From contig CACOFO010000001.1 of NCBI GenBank assembly GCA_902626435.1, positions 47,170 through 111,169 of the forward strand: a stretch of 64,000 nucleotides of DNA. Direction: 5' to 3'. A program made the translations under genes and the position numbers. Source of the DNA: an uncultured Prochlorococcus sp. Lineage in GTDB: Bacteria > Cyanobacteriota > Cyanobacteriia > PCC-6307 > Cyanobiaceae. The notes below the pieces were generated by a model. It was not told the origin of the DNA, ran no database searches, and worked only from the letters and a program-made list of their open reading frames with translations. Positions 37,201-46,713 of the stretch are shown here, in pieces. Every line of letters starts with the position of its first letter. Position 1 is the first letter of the stretch.

Positions 37201-37609
37201 GAGAGCTGCTGATGCTAATGATGTTGACATAAGAGAATACGAAGTTATCTATAAACTCTTAGAAGATATTCAGTTGGCTATGGAAGGTTTACTCGAACCA
37301 GATCTTGTAGAAGAATCTTTAGGTCAAGCCGAAGTTCGAGCAACCTTCGCAGTAGGTAAAGGAGCAATCGCAGGCTGTTACATACAAACTGGTAAATTAC
37401 AACGGAATTGTTCTCTTAGAGTTATTAGATCAGATAAAGTAATTTTTGAGGGTAATTTAGACTCTCTAAAAAGGGTTAAAGATGATGTAAAAGAAGTAAA
37501 TACGGGATTTGAATGTGGAGTTGGCTGCGATAAATTCTCTTCGTGGATTGAAGGAGACATCATCGAAGCGTTCAAATTTGTCACTAAAAAGAGATCTTTA
37601 ACACAATAA
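34259..37609 (+). CDS. infB: Translation initiation factor IF-2
   Basis: IF-2 is the GTPase that positions fMet-tRNA on the ribosome. The 1,116 residues are long because of a low-complexity linker (about 60-500) rich in Asn, Pro, Lys and Arg. An IF2_N domain is at the start ([11 protein letters not shown]), another near 535-585, and the G domain starts near 612 with GHVDHGKT at 617-624, DTPGHEAF and NKID. Domains II, III and IV follow ([17 protein letters not shown] near 921). Two tandem 36-residue repeats occur in the linker. It is preceded by ylxR after 47 bases. Confidence 0.98.
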   Translation: MTISDKIRIYELSRDLNLENKDILDAAQKLSISVKSHSSSISAEDAKKIQNLINKKNSDKKILAINKPSIKKDNYTHKKEDKSPVISSAKGKPLKENSNKKPLLIKPLNKPESLKIISNQPKNLNKPNIVNSSQSQANLTNQNNTKPSQNFKQDKKTFRSNINPPIKSPSKPPIQLIAKPKNINNNVKSSGTSKNIYSKGVGEQLSNKPDQNTNKPKSNNFNNRSNTPELVGAPIRRNDSNKQNNNKQNNSFNQTGSNRPEIPNRPRLRNKPSNQGRPSSFDRQVNQNRSGSPNRPGIPSRHGLRNKPSDQGRPSSFNRQINQNRPDSPNRPGSPNRPDSKFNGQRSSGIRKPVSPTELLQLQKTNKSEKEKLGIKNNEKQNIESPKQKAKAPNVRPNTAPSSKKPPHRSFANSSKKPGRTDWDDSAKLEALRNKNPQKQRQKVHIIGENDDSLTSETSGYSGEKISILSASLARPKKEKSDEPKPQKSIKQFKKKKKETTRQRQKRRAMELKAAKEAKQVRPEMIIVPDDNLTVQELADKLSLESSEIIKSLFFKGITATVTQSLDLATIETVAEEFGVPVLQDDIQEAAEKTVDMIESDDINSLIKRPPVITVMGHVDHGKTSLLDSIRESRVASGEAGGITQHIGAYQVEFEHDSTKKKLTFLDTPGHEAFTAMRARGTKVTDVAVLVVAADDGCRPQTLEAISHARAAKVPIVVAINKIDKEGASPERVKQELSEKDLIAEDWGGDTVMVPVSAIKKQNIDKLLEMILLVSEVEDLQANPDRSAKGTVIEAHLDKAKGPVATLLVQNGTLKSGDVLAAGSVLGKIRAMVDEHGNRIKEAGPSFPVEALGFSEVPTAGDEFEVYADEKSARAIVGERATDARATKLAQQMASRRVSLSSLSTQANDGELKELNLILKADVQGSVEAILGSLEQLPKNEVQVRVLLSAPGEITETDIDLAAASGSVIIGFNTSLASGAKRAADANDVDIREYEVIYKLLEDIQLAMEGLLEPDLVEESLGQAEVRATFAVGKGAIAGCYIQTGKLQRNCSLRVIRSDKVIFEGNLDSLKRVKDDVKEVNTGFECGVGCDKFSSWIEGDIIEAFKFVTKKRSLTQ
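35033..35248 (+). repeat. Two tandem 108-base repeats in the infB linker
   Basis: Units 35033-35140 and 35141-35248 encode near-identical 36-residue blocks (core [14 protein letters not shown], and [14 protein letters not shown] in the second), followed by a partial third copy beginning RPGSPNRP at 35249. The reading frame is preserved. Such repeats can expand or contract by recombination, so linker length probably varies among strains. Confidence 0.9.
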
Positions 37610-37625
37610 TTTAATACCTACATTA

Positions 37626-37862
37626 CTAATCTTTATTTTTATCAAAAAATAATAAAGAAGGAAATATGACACAAGCACCCAACTGTATAAGGAGGTTATT
37701 TTGCTGTAACTCAGCTCCACTTACAATTTTGGAAATCATTATAAAAAGTCCTAAAAATGCAGAACCACTTAAAGCTATCCACAATGTTCTCCTTAATCCT
37801 TTGAAAGGAGATTGGGTTTCTTTTAATAGTTTCTTTTTTAATTCAGGATCTATTTTTGACAT
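37626..37862 (-). CDS. DUF3493 family small membrane protein
   Basis: A 78-residue protein from ATG 37860-37862; a TTG twelve bases upstream is less likely. It begins MSKIDPELKKKLLKE, followed by FKGLRRTLWIALSGSAFLG. Two hydrophobic segments (about residues 27-45 and 55-72) suggest a hairpin membrane protein. The family is cyanobacterial with plant plastid homologues and no known function. It converges on infB with a 16-base gap. Confidence 0.8.
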   Translation of the reverse strand: MSKIDPELKKKLLKETQSPFKGLRRTLWIALSGSAFLGLFIMISKIVSGAELQQNNLLIQLGACVIFPSLLFFDKNKD

Positions 37863-37917
37863 TAATACTTTCAATTATTAACTTAAGTCTATATGAAAAT
37901 ATTAATATTTTAGTTTT

Positions 37918-37989
37918 GCCGGTATAGCTCAGCGGTAGAGCAACTGTCTCGTAAACAGTAGGCCATTGGTTCAATTCCAATTATCGGCA
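37918..37989 (+). tRNA. tRNA-Thr (anticodon CGU)
   Basis: A complete cloverleaf: acceptor GCCGGTA pairs with TATCGGC, D-stem GCTC pairs with GAGC, anticodon stem ACTGT pairs with ACAGT around loop CTCGTAA, and T-stem ATTGG pairs with CCAAT around TTCAATT. The anticodon is CGT at positions 34-36, reading ACG (Thr). The discriminator base is A at 37989 and CCA is not encoded. It lies 26 bases before a glycosyltransferase gene on the same strand. Confidence 0.95.
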
Positions 37990-38015
37990 TTTCAAAAGCA
38001 AATTGAAAACAAAAA

Positions 38016-39569
38016 ATGATTAATAGAATTCTAAAATTTAAAAATCTGTATAAATTATTAATTTTTTTTCCTCTAATATTTTATTTTGGCAAGAGAAGTT
38101 ACATAGCTTTTGATGAAGGATTTTATGCACTACAAGCTAGATGGATATTGGATAAAGGCAACTGGACAATTCCTCTTTGGTGGGATGAGTATATTTTAGA
38201 TAGAACAATAGGATTACAGTTTTTAATAGCGAAGTCACAAGAAATATTTGGAAGAAATATGTTTGCTGCATATTTACCCACAACAATCGCTGCAATATTA
38301 ATGCTATTCATTACTTACAAATTTCATGAAGAATTTTTTAATAAAAAATATGCAATTATATCTCCACTAATACTTGCTACTACATATCTTTGGTTTGACT
38401 ACTCACACTTAGCCACACAAGATATCATTTATTCGTGTTTAGTTACAATTGGAGTATTTTCTTTAGTAAAAATAAAAAATAAACATAACAAATTTTATAT
38501 TCTGCTTTTTGGAATTTGGATTGGTTTGTCTTTTATGATGAAAACTTTTCTAGTATTTGTACCATTATTATCGCTGTTACCATATTTGTTCATAAAAAAG
38601 AATATTTTACTCAGCAAATATTTTTGGGTTGGACTACTCATTGGATTTGTTCCTTTTTTATCTTGGGCATTATCTATAAACATTTATTTAGAGAAAAATA
38701 TTATTTTTTACTTAGTGGAAAAATTTACCATACTATCTAATAAAAATACTTTTACAAATCCTATCTACTATTACCTATGGAATATTCCCGCAACTTATCT
38801 ACCATGGAGTATTTTTGCAATTATTGGCACAATTTTAAATTTATATGAAAGTAAAGAGAAGAAATATTTACTTTCCATTTTCCCTTTAATTTTGATAGGA
38901 ATTCTTAGTATTTTTTCTACGAAAACTCCTTACTACACTCTACAAATCTCATCTATTCTTGCACTTAATACTTATGAAGGAATAGTCTATTTATTTAATT
39001 CTAAAAGATTTAAAAGAATTTTTATATTTATCACTTCAAAAATTGTTCCTTTATTTATTGTCTCTCTCACTTTTACATATTATTTTTTATTTAAGAATAT
39101 AAGTAATTTTAACTTTAAGGAAAATACATTTTTAATTATTGGATTATTATTTTTTGGGATATCTTGGTCATTTATAAAACATAAAAACTCATTCCAAGAA
39201 ATATTAATAACACTAATAATTGGGCCTTATTTGTTTACTTCATTTCTTTTGCAATCAGGATTATTTACTGATAGATCTAGAGAAATAAGAGAAGAAATGG
39301 AACACATATCATCTCTTGATTTTTTAAAAAATAAAGAAATAAAGGTTGATAAAAGTGGAATAAAAAATTCTAGATCTCAATCAAAAATCATAAGAATTTC
39401 GTTATTAACTCCAACATTAGGTGAAGGTTTAAAAAGTATAGATCAATTAAAGAAATCAGAATTGGCATGGTCAACTGAATTCAAAGAAATAGATAACAAC
39501 AATTATTCTTATGAAGTTATATATGAAAACCATATTTTAAATCCCTGGAAATTAATAAAAAAAAAGTAA
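38016..39569 (+). CDS. ArnT-like (GT39/PMT) membrane glycosyltransferase
   Basis: A 517-residue polytopic protein with about ten to twelve hydrophobic helices (for example LLIFFPLIFYFG near residue 14, and many later) and a hydrophilic tail. The first external loop carries the AFDEGFYALQARWIL motif near residue 31, whose Asp is catalytic in GT-C enzymes of the ArnT/protein-mannosyltransferase family. It should transfer a sugar from a polyprenyl-phosphate donor to a lipid or protein outside the membrane. The region is visibly more AT-rich than the neighbouring infB. The tRNA-Thr gene is 26 bases upstream and a GT2 gene is 45 bases downstream. Substrate unknown. Confidence 0.85.
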   Translation: MINRILKFKNLYKLLIFFPLIFYFGKRSYIAFDEGFYALQARWILDKGNWTIPLWWDEYILDRTIGLQFLIAKSQEIFGRNMFAAYLPTTIAAILMLFITYKFHEEFFNKKYAIISPLILATTYLWFDYSHLATQDIIYSCLVTIGVFSLVKIKNKHNKFYILLFGIWIGLSFMMKTFLVFVPLLSLLPYLFIKKNILLSKYFWVGLLIGFVPFLSWALSINIYLEKNIIFYLVEKFTILSNKNTFTNPIYYYLWNIPATYLPWSIFAIIGTILNLYESKEKKYLLSIFPLILIGILSIFSTKTPYYTLQISSILALNTYEGIVYLFNSKRFKRIFIFITSKIVPLFIVSLTFTYYFLFKNISNFNFKENTFLIIGLLFFGISWSFIKHKNSFQEILITLIIGPYLFTSFLLQSGLFTDRSREIREEMEHISSLDFLKNKEIKVDKSGIKNSRSQSKIIRISLLTPTLGEGLKSIDQLKKSELAWSTEFKEIDNNNYSYEVIYENHILNPWKLIKKK

Positions 39570-39614
39570 GTAATCCTTATATACTAAAGTGGCTTGATCA
39601 AACCTTATAAAGTA

Positions 39615-40706
39615 ATGAAATCCGTTAATAGTTGGAATTTAACAAATAATAAACTGCATCAACTATTCAAGGATAATAACCAATTTATTTCAATTAAAGT
39701 AAGAGGTAATACTTGGGAGCCAATAACTCGATGGCTAAGATTAGATTCAAGAGTATTTAGAGAAACCACTACCAAAGCAAGAATAACTTTATGCGATATT
39801 GAATCTTTAGCAGAAATTTATAATTATAGGTCTATTAGATGGAAAGCAAAAAAATTAACACCTTTGCCAACCAAACTAATTCCACAATTTTTAAAAAATA
39901 TTTTCCGCAAATTTCCCATAATAAAACAACTTGCCTACGAACTAGAAATATTTTTTTATAAATATGATGAAAATATTTCCAATCATTTAATATCAATTGT
40001 AATTCCTGCAAGAAATGAAGCCGGCAATAAACAACTACTAATAGATGCACTGAATAAATTTAAAAAAATACCTAATAAGTTAGAAATTATATTTGTAGAA
40101 GGGAATAGCAAAGATAATACATATAAAATTCTGCAAGAGTTAAAAGAAAATTATTCAGATTTCTTCAAGATATCTCTTTTAAAACAAACTTCTAAAGGGA
40201 AGAAAAATGCAGTTGTAGAAGGATTTAATATTTCTCAAGGTGAAACCCTAGCAATAATAGATAGTGATTTCACTGTAGATATTGATGACAGTATTTCAGC
40301 AATTATGGAATCAACTAAAAATGAAAATATTTTAATTAATTGTGCCCGCACAACTTTCCCAATGGAAAAAAATGCAATGAGATGGGCTAATTATATAGGA
40401 AATAGACTCTTTGCAATATTTTTATCAATTATCATAAATAAACCAGTATCAGATTCACTTTGTGGAACAAAAGTTTTTTCAAGAAAATTCTTTAAACTGA
40501 TGAAACAAAATGGGAGTTGGGATTCCAAATCTGATCCATTTGGAGACTTCACAATAATATTTGAGGCAGCTAACAACAATATAAAAATACTTAATTATCC
40601 TGTTAGATATTATGCTAGAAAATCAGGCGCACCAAATATATCTAGATGGATTGATGGATTAAAACTTCTCAAAGTTTGTTGGATTTATATCATTTCCGAT
40701 ATCTGA
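39615..40706 (+). CDS. Family 2 glycosyltransferase (polyprenyl-phosphate sugar type)
   Basis: From ATG 39615 the protein has 363 residues; a TTG at 39594 would add seven. An N-terminal part of about 120 residues, rich in basic and aromatic residues, has no family I recognise. From about residue 126 it is a GT-A domain: SIVIPARNEAGNKQLL, VEGNSKDN near 160, and the DxD metal motif IDSDFTVDID near 214. ArnC/DPM1-like enzymes of this type make polyprenyl-phosphate sugars used by GT39 enzymes such as the upstream gene, so they may act in sequence. No strongly hydrophobic C-terminal pair of helices is visible, unlike ArnC. Confidence 0.83.
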   Translation: MKSVNSWNLTNNKLHQLFKDNNQFISIKVRGNTWEPITRWLRLDSRVFRETTTKARITLCDIESLAEIYNYRSIRWKAKKLTPLPTKLIPQFLKNIFRKFPIIKQLAYELEIFFYKYDENISNHLISIVIPARNEAGNKQLLIDALNKFKKIPNKLEIIFVEGNSKDNTYKILQELKENYSDFFKISLLKQTSKGKKNAVVEGFNISQGETLAIIDSDFTVDIDDSISAIMESTKNENILINCARTTFPMEKNAMRWANYIGNRLFAIFLSIIINKPVSDSLCGTKVFSRKFFKLMKQNGSWDSKSDPFGDFTIIFEAANNNIKILNYPVRYYARKSGAPNISRWIDGLKLLKVCWIYIISDI

Positions 40707-40815
40707 ATTTAAGTAAATTTTCAGAGGTATTTTCTAAAGATTTTTCAATTTCGCCGAATTAGTAATAAAGTAGTTAGATTCTTAGTGAATATAAAATTCA
40801 TAAGAATTTCATGAC

Positions 40816-42429
40816 ATGAATTTCAAGTTCAAAAAATCTAATAAAAAAAATTACGACAGAAAGCATTATGGGAAAATTCTTACTGTAAGACTTCCATGTA
40901 ATCCAATATTTCCAATAGGGCCGATTTACCTAGTAGATCATATTCATAAATGTTTTCCAATCATAAATCAACAATTTCTTGATCTAGCAATAATTCCATC
41001 TAATAAAGTTACAAAAATCTTATCTAGAAAAATTGATCAATTTAGACCCCATCTAATTATTTTTTCATGGAGAGATATACAAATTTATGCACCTGTAGAC
41101 GGAAGAAGCGGAAATCCCCTTCAAAACTCTTTCGAGGTTTTTTATTCAAAAAATATCCTTAAAAAAATTAGAGGTTCTTGGGGAGGATTAAAATTAATTG
41201 CATCTCATTATGGAGAAATATATAGAAATACTTCTTTAGTTAAGTTGGGACTTAAAAGAGCACAAAAATACAACAAAGATGTAAAAGTAATAATAGGAGG
41301 CGGAGCTGTTAGTGTTTTCTATGAACAATTAGGTAATCTACTCCCAAAAGGAACAGTTATTTCTGTTGGAGAGGGAGAAAATCTTATAGAGAAAATTATT
41401 AGGAATGATTCAATCGAAGAAGAAAGATGTTATTTGGCGGGACAGAAACCTCGTAACAAATTAATACATGAAGAACCTTCGGGTACTATTAAAACTGCTT
41501 GTAACTATAAATATATTAAATCCATATGGCCAGAATTCGATTGGTATATAGAAGGTGGAGATTACTATGTTGGTGTTCAAACAAAACGAGGTTGTCCTCA
41601 TAATTGTTGTTTCTGTGTTTATGGAGTTGTAGAAGGTAAACGAGTTCGTGTTAATCCTGTTGATGAAGTCATAAAAGAAATGAAGCAATTATATGATCTT
41701 GGAGTTAGAGGATTTTGGTTCACTGATGCGCAGTTTATTCCAGCAAAAAAACACATTAAAGATGCAAAAATACTATTACAAGCTATTAAAGATCAAGGCT
41801 GGAACGACATTAACTGGGCTGCATACATTAGAGCAGATAATATTGATGCTGAGCTAGCACAGCTTATGGTGGATACAGGTATGAGTTATTTTGAAATAGG
41901 TATCACTTCTGGATCTCAAGAACTTGTGAGAAAAATGAGATTAGCGTATGACCTTGAAACTGTATTAAATAATTGCAGAATGTTAGTCCAATCAGGTTTC
42001 AAGAATCATGTTTCAGTAAATTATTCATTTAATGTTTTTGATGAAACACCAAGCACAATAAGACAAACCATAGCTTATCAAAGGGAATTAGAAAATATTT
42101 TTGGGAAAGGCTCAGTTGACCCAGCTATATTCTTTATTGGTCTACAACCTCATACTCTTCTTGAAAAGTACGCCTTGGATCATAAAATTCTAAAGCCGAA
42201 CTATAACCCAATGAGCATGATGCCTTGGACAGCAAGAAAACTTTTATGGAATCCAGGTTCTTTAGGTAAAAAACTTGGTGAAGTTTGCTTAGAAGCTTTT
42301 GATAATAAAGATGACGAATTTGGTAAAACGGTTATAAATATCCTTGAAAGAGAATATGGTAAGGCCTCCTTAAAAGAATCTTTAAATGTTCGTCCCTTAT
42401 CAGAAAGGAAATTAGCTCATTCAAAATAA
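40816..42429 (+). CDS. Cobalamin-binding-type radical SAM enzyme
   Basis: The 537 residues have an N-terminal half resembling a B12-binding domain (about 20-230), with VIIGGGAVSVFYEQLG near 158 and SVGEGENLIEKII near 183, then a radical SAM domain with TKRGCPHNCCFCVYG. Cys260, Cys264 and Cys267 bind the [4Fe-4S] cluster. A classic DxHxxG cobalamin motif is not evident, so cobalamin use is uncertain. The domain continues with RGFWFTDAQFIP and FEIGITSGSQELVRKMR. The family includes enzymes for methylation and ring chemistry; the substrate is unknown. It follows the two glycosyltransferases after a 109-base gap and may not belong to their transcript. Confidence 0.85.
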   Translation: MNFKFKKSNKKNYDRKHYGKILTVRLPCNPIFPIGPIYLVDHIHKCFPIINQQFLDLAIIPSNKVTKILSRKIDQFRPHLIIFSWRDIQIYAPVDGRSGNPLQNSFEVFYSKNILKKIRGSWGGLKLIASHYGEIYRNTSLVKLGLKRAQKYNKDVKVIIGGGAVSVFYEQLGNLLPKGTVISVGEGENLIEKIIRNDSIEEERCYLAGQKPRNKLIHEEPSGTIKTACNYKYIKSIWPEFDWYIEGGDYYVGVQTKRGCPHNCCFCVYGVVEGKRVRVNPVDEVIKEMKQLYDLGVRGFWFTDAQFIPAKKHIKDAKILLQAIKDQGWNDINWAAYIRADNIDAELAQLMVDTGMSYFEIGITSGSQELVRKMRLAYDLETVLNNCRMLVQSGFKNHVSVNYSFNVFDETPSTIRQTIAYQRELENIFGKGSVDPAIFFIGLQPHTLLEKYALDHKILKPNYNPMSMMPWTARKLLWNPGSLGKKLGEVCLEAFDNKDDEFGKTVINILEREYGKASLKESLNVRPLSERKLAHSK

Positions 42430-42444
42430 TAAACTAAATTGTTA

Positions 42445-42762
42445 TTAATCCTCTTTCTCAATTGAACTAGAAATTCCTTTAGATTTTAATGATTCCGAAT
42501 AGAATTCTGCTGGCTCTAAATCACAGACAATTACCAAACCTACACCGGTATTGTGTGCCTCTAACATTATGGAAATAGCATCTTGCTCGCTTAATTGTGG
42601 AACAACTTCTCTAAGAGAAATAGTTACATACTCCATGGAATTAACTGGATCATTATGAAGTAAAACCTTATATTTTGGAGATTTATTTTTTAACTCAGCA
42701 GGTTTCTTCTCAATAACTGCTGAATTATTACTTACACTTTGTTCCAACTTTATAGAAAGCAT
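42445..42762 (-). CDS. clpS: ATP-dependent Clp protease adaptor ClpS
   Basis: ClpS delivers N-degron substrates to ClpAP/ClpCP proteases. The 105 residues contain the family signature LLHNDPVNSMEYV near 35-47, in which Asn-Asp and Met hold the N-degron pocket, and AHNTGVGLVIVCDLEPAEFY near 69-88. The N-terminal 25 residues are variable, Ser/Lys-rich and probably disordered, and contact the Clp ATPase. It lies 31 bases downstream of dapL on the same strand. Cyanobacteria can carry two ClpS forms and I cannot tell which this is. Confidence 0.93.
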   Translation of the reverse strand: MLSIKLEQSVSNNSAVIEKKPAELKNKSPKYKVLLHNDPVNSMEYVTISLREVVPQLSEQDAISIMLEAHNTGVGLVIVCDLEPAEFYSESLKSKGISSSIEKED

Positions 42763-42793
42763 TAAATTACTTGAATCTACTTTATGTTTATAA

Positions 42794-44020
42794 TTATATA
42801 TTAATTATTCTTTCCATTGCATCAAGGACATTTGATCGTGAGTTAAATGCTGATAAACGAAAATAACCCTCTCCTGATAATCCAAATCCGCTCCCAGGTG
42901 TGCCAACTACACTAACTTTTTGAAGAAGAAAATCAAAAAAGTCCCAAGATGTCATTTTATCAGGTACTTTGATCCAAATATACGGTGCATTGTCCCCACC
43001 ATAAACTTTATATCCCGCAGTCTGAAGTTTATTTTTCATAATTTTTGCATTTTCCATGTAAAAATCAATTAAACCTTTCACTTCTTTCTTCCCTTCAAGA
43101 GAATATACAGCTTCTGCTCCTCTTTGCACGATATAACTTACTCCATTGAATTTTGTAGATTGCCGCCTATTCCATAACGGCCATAAGGCTATTTCCTCAT
43201 TTGTTGAGCTGAAGCCTTTAAGATTTTTAGGTATTACTGTAAAAGCACATCTAACTCCTGTGAATCCTGCATTCTTAGAAAAAGATCTAAATTCAATAGC
43301 ACAATCCTCTGCTCCCTCAATCTCATATATTGAATGAGGAATATTCTTATCTTGAATAAATGATTCATAAGCAGCATCAAAAAGTATTAAAGAATTGTTT
43401 TGAAGAGCATAGTCAACCCACTTTTTCAATTCTTCTTTATTGATTGTTGCTCCAGTAGGATTATTCGGAAAACAAAGATATAAAATATCAACTTTATTTT
43501 TAGGAAGTTCTGGCAGAAAGTTATTTTCCTCATTTATTGCAAGATAAGTCAATCCTTTATAAGTGCCATTTATGAGAGCATTTCCTGTTCTGCCTGTCAT
43601 GACGTTGCTATCTACATAAACAGGGTAAACAGGATCTGTTACAGCAATTGAATTATCTTTGCCAAGAATATCTAAAATGTTGCTACTATCGCATTTAGAA
43701 CCATCTGAAACAAAGATTTCTTCAGGTGTGATTTTACAGCCTCTCGAAATAAAATCATGATCAGATATTTTTTCTCTGAGCCAAGAATAACCTTGTTCTG
43801 GTCCATAGCCTCTAAAGCCTTCGGCTGTTCCCATTTCATCTAATGCGTTACCCATAGCATTTCTGCACGCTTTTGGTAATGGTTCTGTCACATCGCCTAT
43901 GCCAAGCTTAATTATGTCTGAACTATTATTTGATTGAGAATATATTTTTACCCTTTTAGCAATTTCGGGAAATAAATAGCCGGCTTTGAGTTTTAAATAA
44001 TTTTCGTTTACTTTGACCAC
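42794..44020 (-). CDS. dapL: LL-diaminopimelate aminotransferase
   Basis: It converts tetrahydrodipicolinate directly to LL-diaminopimelate using glutamate, for lysine and peptidoglycan; cyanobacteria, plants and chlamydiae use this route. The 408 residues show a class I/II PLP aminotransferase with [11 protein letters not shown] near 40, [14 protein letters not shown] near 91, and the PLP lysine in [17 protein letters not shown] near 258-274, characteristic of DapL. It is followed by clpS after 31 bases and is divergent from rne across 298 bases. Confidence 0.96.
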   Translation of the reverse strand: MVKVNENYLKLKAGYLFPEIAKRVKIYSQSNNSSDIIKLGIGDVTEPLPKACRNAMGNALDEMGTAEGFRGYGPEQGYSWLREKISDHDFISRGCKITPEEIFVSDGSKCDSSNILDILGKDNSIAVTDPVYPVYVDSNVMTGRTGNALINGTYKGLTYLAINEENNFLPELPKNKVDILYLCFPNNPTGATINKEELKKWVDYALQNNSLILFDAAYESFIQDKNIPHSIYEIEGAEDCAIEFRSFSKNAGFTGVRCAFTVIPKNLKGFSSTNEEIALWPLWNRRQSTKFNGVSYIVQRGAEAVYSLEGKKEVKGLIDFYMENAKIMKNKLQTAGYKVYGGDNAPYIWIKVPDKMTSWDFFDFLLQKVSVVGTPGSGFGLSGEGYFRLSAFNSRSNVLDAMERIINI

Positions 44021-44176
44021 TTTGCATTAATAAATTTAACCAATATTAGGATAATGGATCAACGTGCTTAAGTGGTAATTAGATGTTAATATTATTGTAG
44101 TTATGTTTAAATTTAGGATTAATCATAGCTATGAATTCAATTTCAATTAGTTTAAAAATCGTCTAAAGCTTTATAC

Positions 44177-44197
44177 ATAGCAGAATTAAATTGCTAT
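44177..44197 (+). promoter_or_regulatory. Inverted repeat in the rne upstream region
   Basis: Six-base arms ATAGCA and TGCTAT flank nine bases about 122 bases before the rne start. It lies within the 298-base dapL/rne gap. It could form a small RNA hairpin in a long rne leader or be a chance repeat in AT-rich DNA. Confidence 0.25.
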
Positions 44198-44251
44198 TAA
44201 CTTTATTAATTTTAAAAAAATCATAATACTAGCTATAAACAATTGCTTTCT

Positions 44252-44275
44252 TAAGAGATAAAAATTTAACTCTTA
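44252..44275 (+). promoter_or_regulatory. Stem-loop candidate in the rne leader
   Basis: TAAGAG and CTCTTA arms enclose a mismatch and a further TAAA/TTTA pairing, ending 43 bases before the rne start. In several bacteria the rne 5' leader folds and is cut by RNase E itself as feedback. The surrounding AU-rich, single-stranded-looking sequence would suit RNase E cleavage, but this is an inference from structure alone. Confidence 0.35.
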
Positions 44276-44318
44276 CTTTAGATGACTTTTAAAATTCAAA
44301 CCATTCATAATCAATTAT

Positions 44319-46139
44319 ATGTCTCAGCAAATTATCATCGCTGAGCAGTCTCGAATTGCAGCACTACTCAAAGATGATCGAGTTGATGAATTAATCGTCG
44401 CACAAGGTCAATATCAAATTGGCGATATTTTTTTAGGAACAGTTGAAAATGTTCTTCCTGGAATTGATGCCGCTTTCATAAATATTGGTGAAAGTGATAA
44501 AAATGGGTTCATTCATGTTTCAGATCTTGGTCCATTAAGACTAAAAAAGGGAGCATTTGGAATAACTGAATTACTAGAACCAAAACAAAAAGTTCTAGTT
44601 CAGGTAATGAAGGAACCTACAGGATCTAAAGGACCTAGACTGACAGGAAGTATTTCAATACCTGGAAAGTACCTGATATTGCAGCCATATGGTCAAGGAG
44701 TAAATATTTCCAGAAAAATAAATACAGAAACGGAAAGAAGCCGCTTAAAAGCTCTTGGGGTTTTAATAAAACCGCCTAGCACAGGTTTACTATTTAGAAC
44801 AGAGGCTGAAACGATAAAAGAAGAACTACTTATCGACGATTTAGAAAACTTAATTCAACAATGGGAAAATGTATTAAAAGTTTCCGAGACTTCTAATCCC
44901 CCAAATTTAATAAAAAGAGATGATGATTTCTCTGTTAAGATTTTGCGAGATCATATTAAATCATCAACTAAAAGCATAATCATCGATAATAAATTTTCCG
45001 TTGAAAGAGCAAAGGATTTTTTAATAAATTATCAATCTAATTTAGACATTGAATTTCACGATAACGATTTAAACCAACATATTTTAGAGAAATACGAAAT
45101 AAAGAAAACAATTCAAAAAGCTCTTCAACCTAGAGTTGATCTTCCTTCAGGAGGATATATCATCATTGAACCAACTGAAGCGCTTACAGTAATTGATGTG
45201 AACTCTGGATCATTTACAAGATCTGCAAACTCAAGACAAACAGTTTTGTGGACGAATTGCGAAGCAGCAGTTGAAATCTCAAGGCAAATGAAATTAAGAA
45301 ATATTGGAGGCGTTATCGTAGTAGATTTTATTGATATGGACTCTAGAAGAGATCAATTTCAGCTACTAGAACATTTTACTTCAGCAATAAAAGATGATTC
45401 TGCAAGGCCTCAAATAGCTCAGCTTACTGAATTAGGTTTAGTTGAGTTGACCAGAAAAAGACAAGGGCAAAATATATATGAATTATTCGGTAAAAAATGT
45501 TTTACTTGCAATGGTGCTGGATATGTAGAAAATCAATTGAATCACGAAATTCTTAACCAAACATTTAAAAAAATAGAGGATAAATCTAATAAAAAAAACA
45601 GTTTTAAAACCTTAGATATAGATCCCCCTCACACAATTGATGAGCAAGAAAAAATAATTGACAAGGATTTACCTAACCTCAAAGAAGGCAGTAAGGAGAA
45701 CCCTTCTTATAAAAAAGAAACTGGTCATGATAATTTGAACCCATTAAATTCAAAAGAAAAAAATATAATAACTGTTGATCTTACTAATGAAGAAAAAATT
45801 GTTTTCAGTCAATTAGGTATTAATCCACTTATAAAGTTAGGTAAAGAATATCTTACCAGCAATAATTTTGTGCGTTTAAAAGAAAATAATGAGGTTCAAG
45901 AAAAAACTTTAACTAATAAAAAAACAAAAGCAAAACAAATTAAAAAAATCTCAAAATCTAAAGATGAAAATATTGATATTAAAATTGAAGCAAATGCAAA
46001 TTCCAAAGATCAATCAACAAACAAAACTCATGAGGTTAAGGAGGTTGCATTTATAGATAAAAAGGATGAAATTGAAATTGCAGATGAGATGAAAAATGCA
46101 AGAAAAAAAAGAAGAAGATCTTCAGCAAGTATTGAATAA
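44319..46139 (+). CDS. rne: Ribonuclease E/G
   Basis: RNase E is the main endonuclease of mRNA turnover. The 606 residues include an S1 domain (about 30-125, [19 protein letters not shown]), the RNase H-like and DNase I-like catalytic parts with magnesium ligands Asp293 (VIDVNSGSF) and Asp336 (VVDFIDMD), matching the E. coli spacing of Asp303 and Asp346, and a zinc-link Cys394/Cys397 (CFTC). The C-terminal 190 residues are Lys/Glu/Asn-rich and disordered, ending [11 protein letters not shown], close to the Arg-rich SSA peptide reported to bind PNPase in cyanobacteria. It overlaps rnhB. The 298-base gap upstream has stem-loop candidates. Confidence 0.97.
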   Translation: MSQQIIIAEQSRIAALLKDDRVDELIVAQGQYQIGDIFLGTVENVLPGIDAAFINIGESDKNGFIHVSDLGPLRLKKGAFGITELLEPKQKVLVQVMKEPTGSKGPRLTGSISIPGKYLILQPYGQGVNISRKINTETERSRLKALGVLIKPPSTGLLFRTEAETIKEELLIDDLENLIQQWENVLKVSETSNPPNLIKRDDDFSVKILRDHIKSSTKSIIIDNKFSVERAKDFLINYQSNLDIEFHDNDLNQHILEKYEIKKTIQKALQPRVDLPSGGYIIIEPTEALTVIDVNSGSFTRSANSRQTVLWTNCEAAVEISRQMKLRNIGGVIVVDFIDMDSRRDQFQLLEHFTSAIKDDSARPQIAQLTELGLVELTRKRQGQNIYELFGKKCFTCNGAGYVENQLNHEILNQTFKKIEDKSNKKNSFKTLDIDPPHTIDEQEKIIDKDLPNLKEGSKENPSYKKETGHDNLNPLNSKEKNIITVDLTNEEKIVFSQLGINPLIKLGKEYLTSNNFVRLKENNEVQEKTLTNKKTKAKQIKKISKSKDENIDIKIEANANSKDQSTNKTHEVKEVAFIDKKDEIEIADEMKNARKKRRRSSASIE

Positions 46140-46713
46140 AGTACTCGAAGTTGGCATAGATGAAGTTGGCAGGGGAGCAGTTTTTGGTCCAGTTTTCTCA
46201 GCAGTTATCGTATTAACTGAAGAAAATAAATTTATTTTGAAACAATTTGGAGTGATGGATAGCAAAAAATTATCTCCCAAAAAAAGAAAATTACTTTTGC
46301 CGAAAATTTTATTACTCTCTTCAGATTATGGAATTGGGCAATCCTCTACCAGAGAAATAGATAAGTTCGGCATTAGAGTTGCTACAGAACTTTCAATGAT
46401 AAGAGCTTTAAAAAAATTAAAGCAGAAGCCATCTGAAATAATAATTGATGGCCCCTTACTTTTAAGGCTATGGAATAGAAATCAGAAAAATATAGTATCA
46501 GGAGACTCTAAGTTCACATCAATAGCTTCAGCAAGCATAGTTGCAAAAGTATCTCGCGATAATCTAATGGAAAGGTTAGAAAGAAAATACTCAGGCTACT
46601 TAATATTTAAAAATAAAGGCTATGGCACAAGAGAGCACCTTTCAATTATCAAAAAATATGGAATAACTAATCTTCATAGAAAAAGTTTTTTAAAAAAATC
46701 AAAGCTTATTTAA
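46096..46713 (+). CDS. rnhB: Ribonuclease HII
   Basis: RNase HII removes ribonucleotides from DNA. The 205 residues show [15 protein letters not shown] near residue 19 (catalytic Asp and Glu), [12 protein letters not shown] near 52, and IIDGPLL near 116, with [18 protein letters not shown] near 135. The ATG at 46096 overlaps rne by 44 bases in another frame; a TTG at 46132 gives an eight-base overlap and still precedes the first conserved motif. Either way it is co-translated with rne. It converges on the DUF1997 gene with a 15-base overlap. Confidence 0.95.
   Translation: MQEKKEEDLQQVLNKVLEVGIDEVGRGAVFGPVFSAVIVLTEENKFILKQFGVMDSKKLSPKKRKLLLPKILLLSSDYGIGQSSTREIDKFGIRVATELSMIRALKKLKQKPSEIIIDGPLLLRLWNRNQKNIVSGDSKFTSIASASIVAKVSRDNLMERLERKYSGYLIFKNKGYGTREHLSIIKKYGITNLHRKSFLKKSKLI

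Noticed and set aside
40790-40836. Inverted repeat around the radical SAM start (GAATTTCATG/CATGAATTTC)
   Set aside because: The arms do not pair fully on inspection; it is mostly a short direct repeat of AATTTCA.
37918-42429. Integrated mobile element at tRNA-Thr
   Set aside because: No integrase, no duplicated tRNA 3' end and no inverted repeats were seen, so an active element is not supported. The locus may still be variable.
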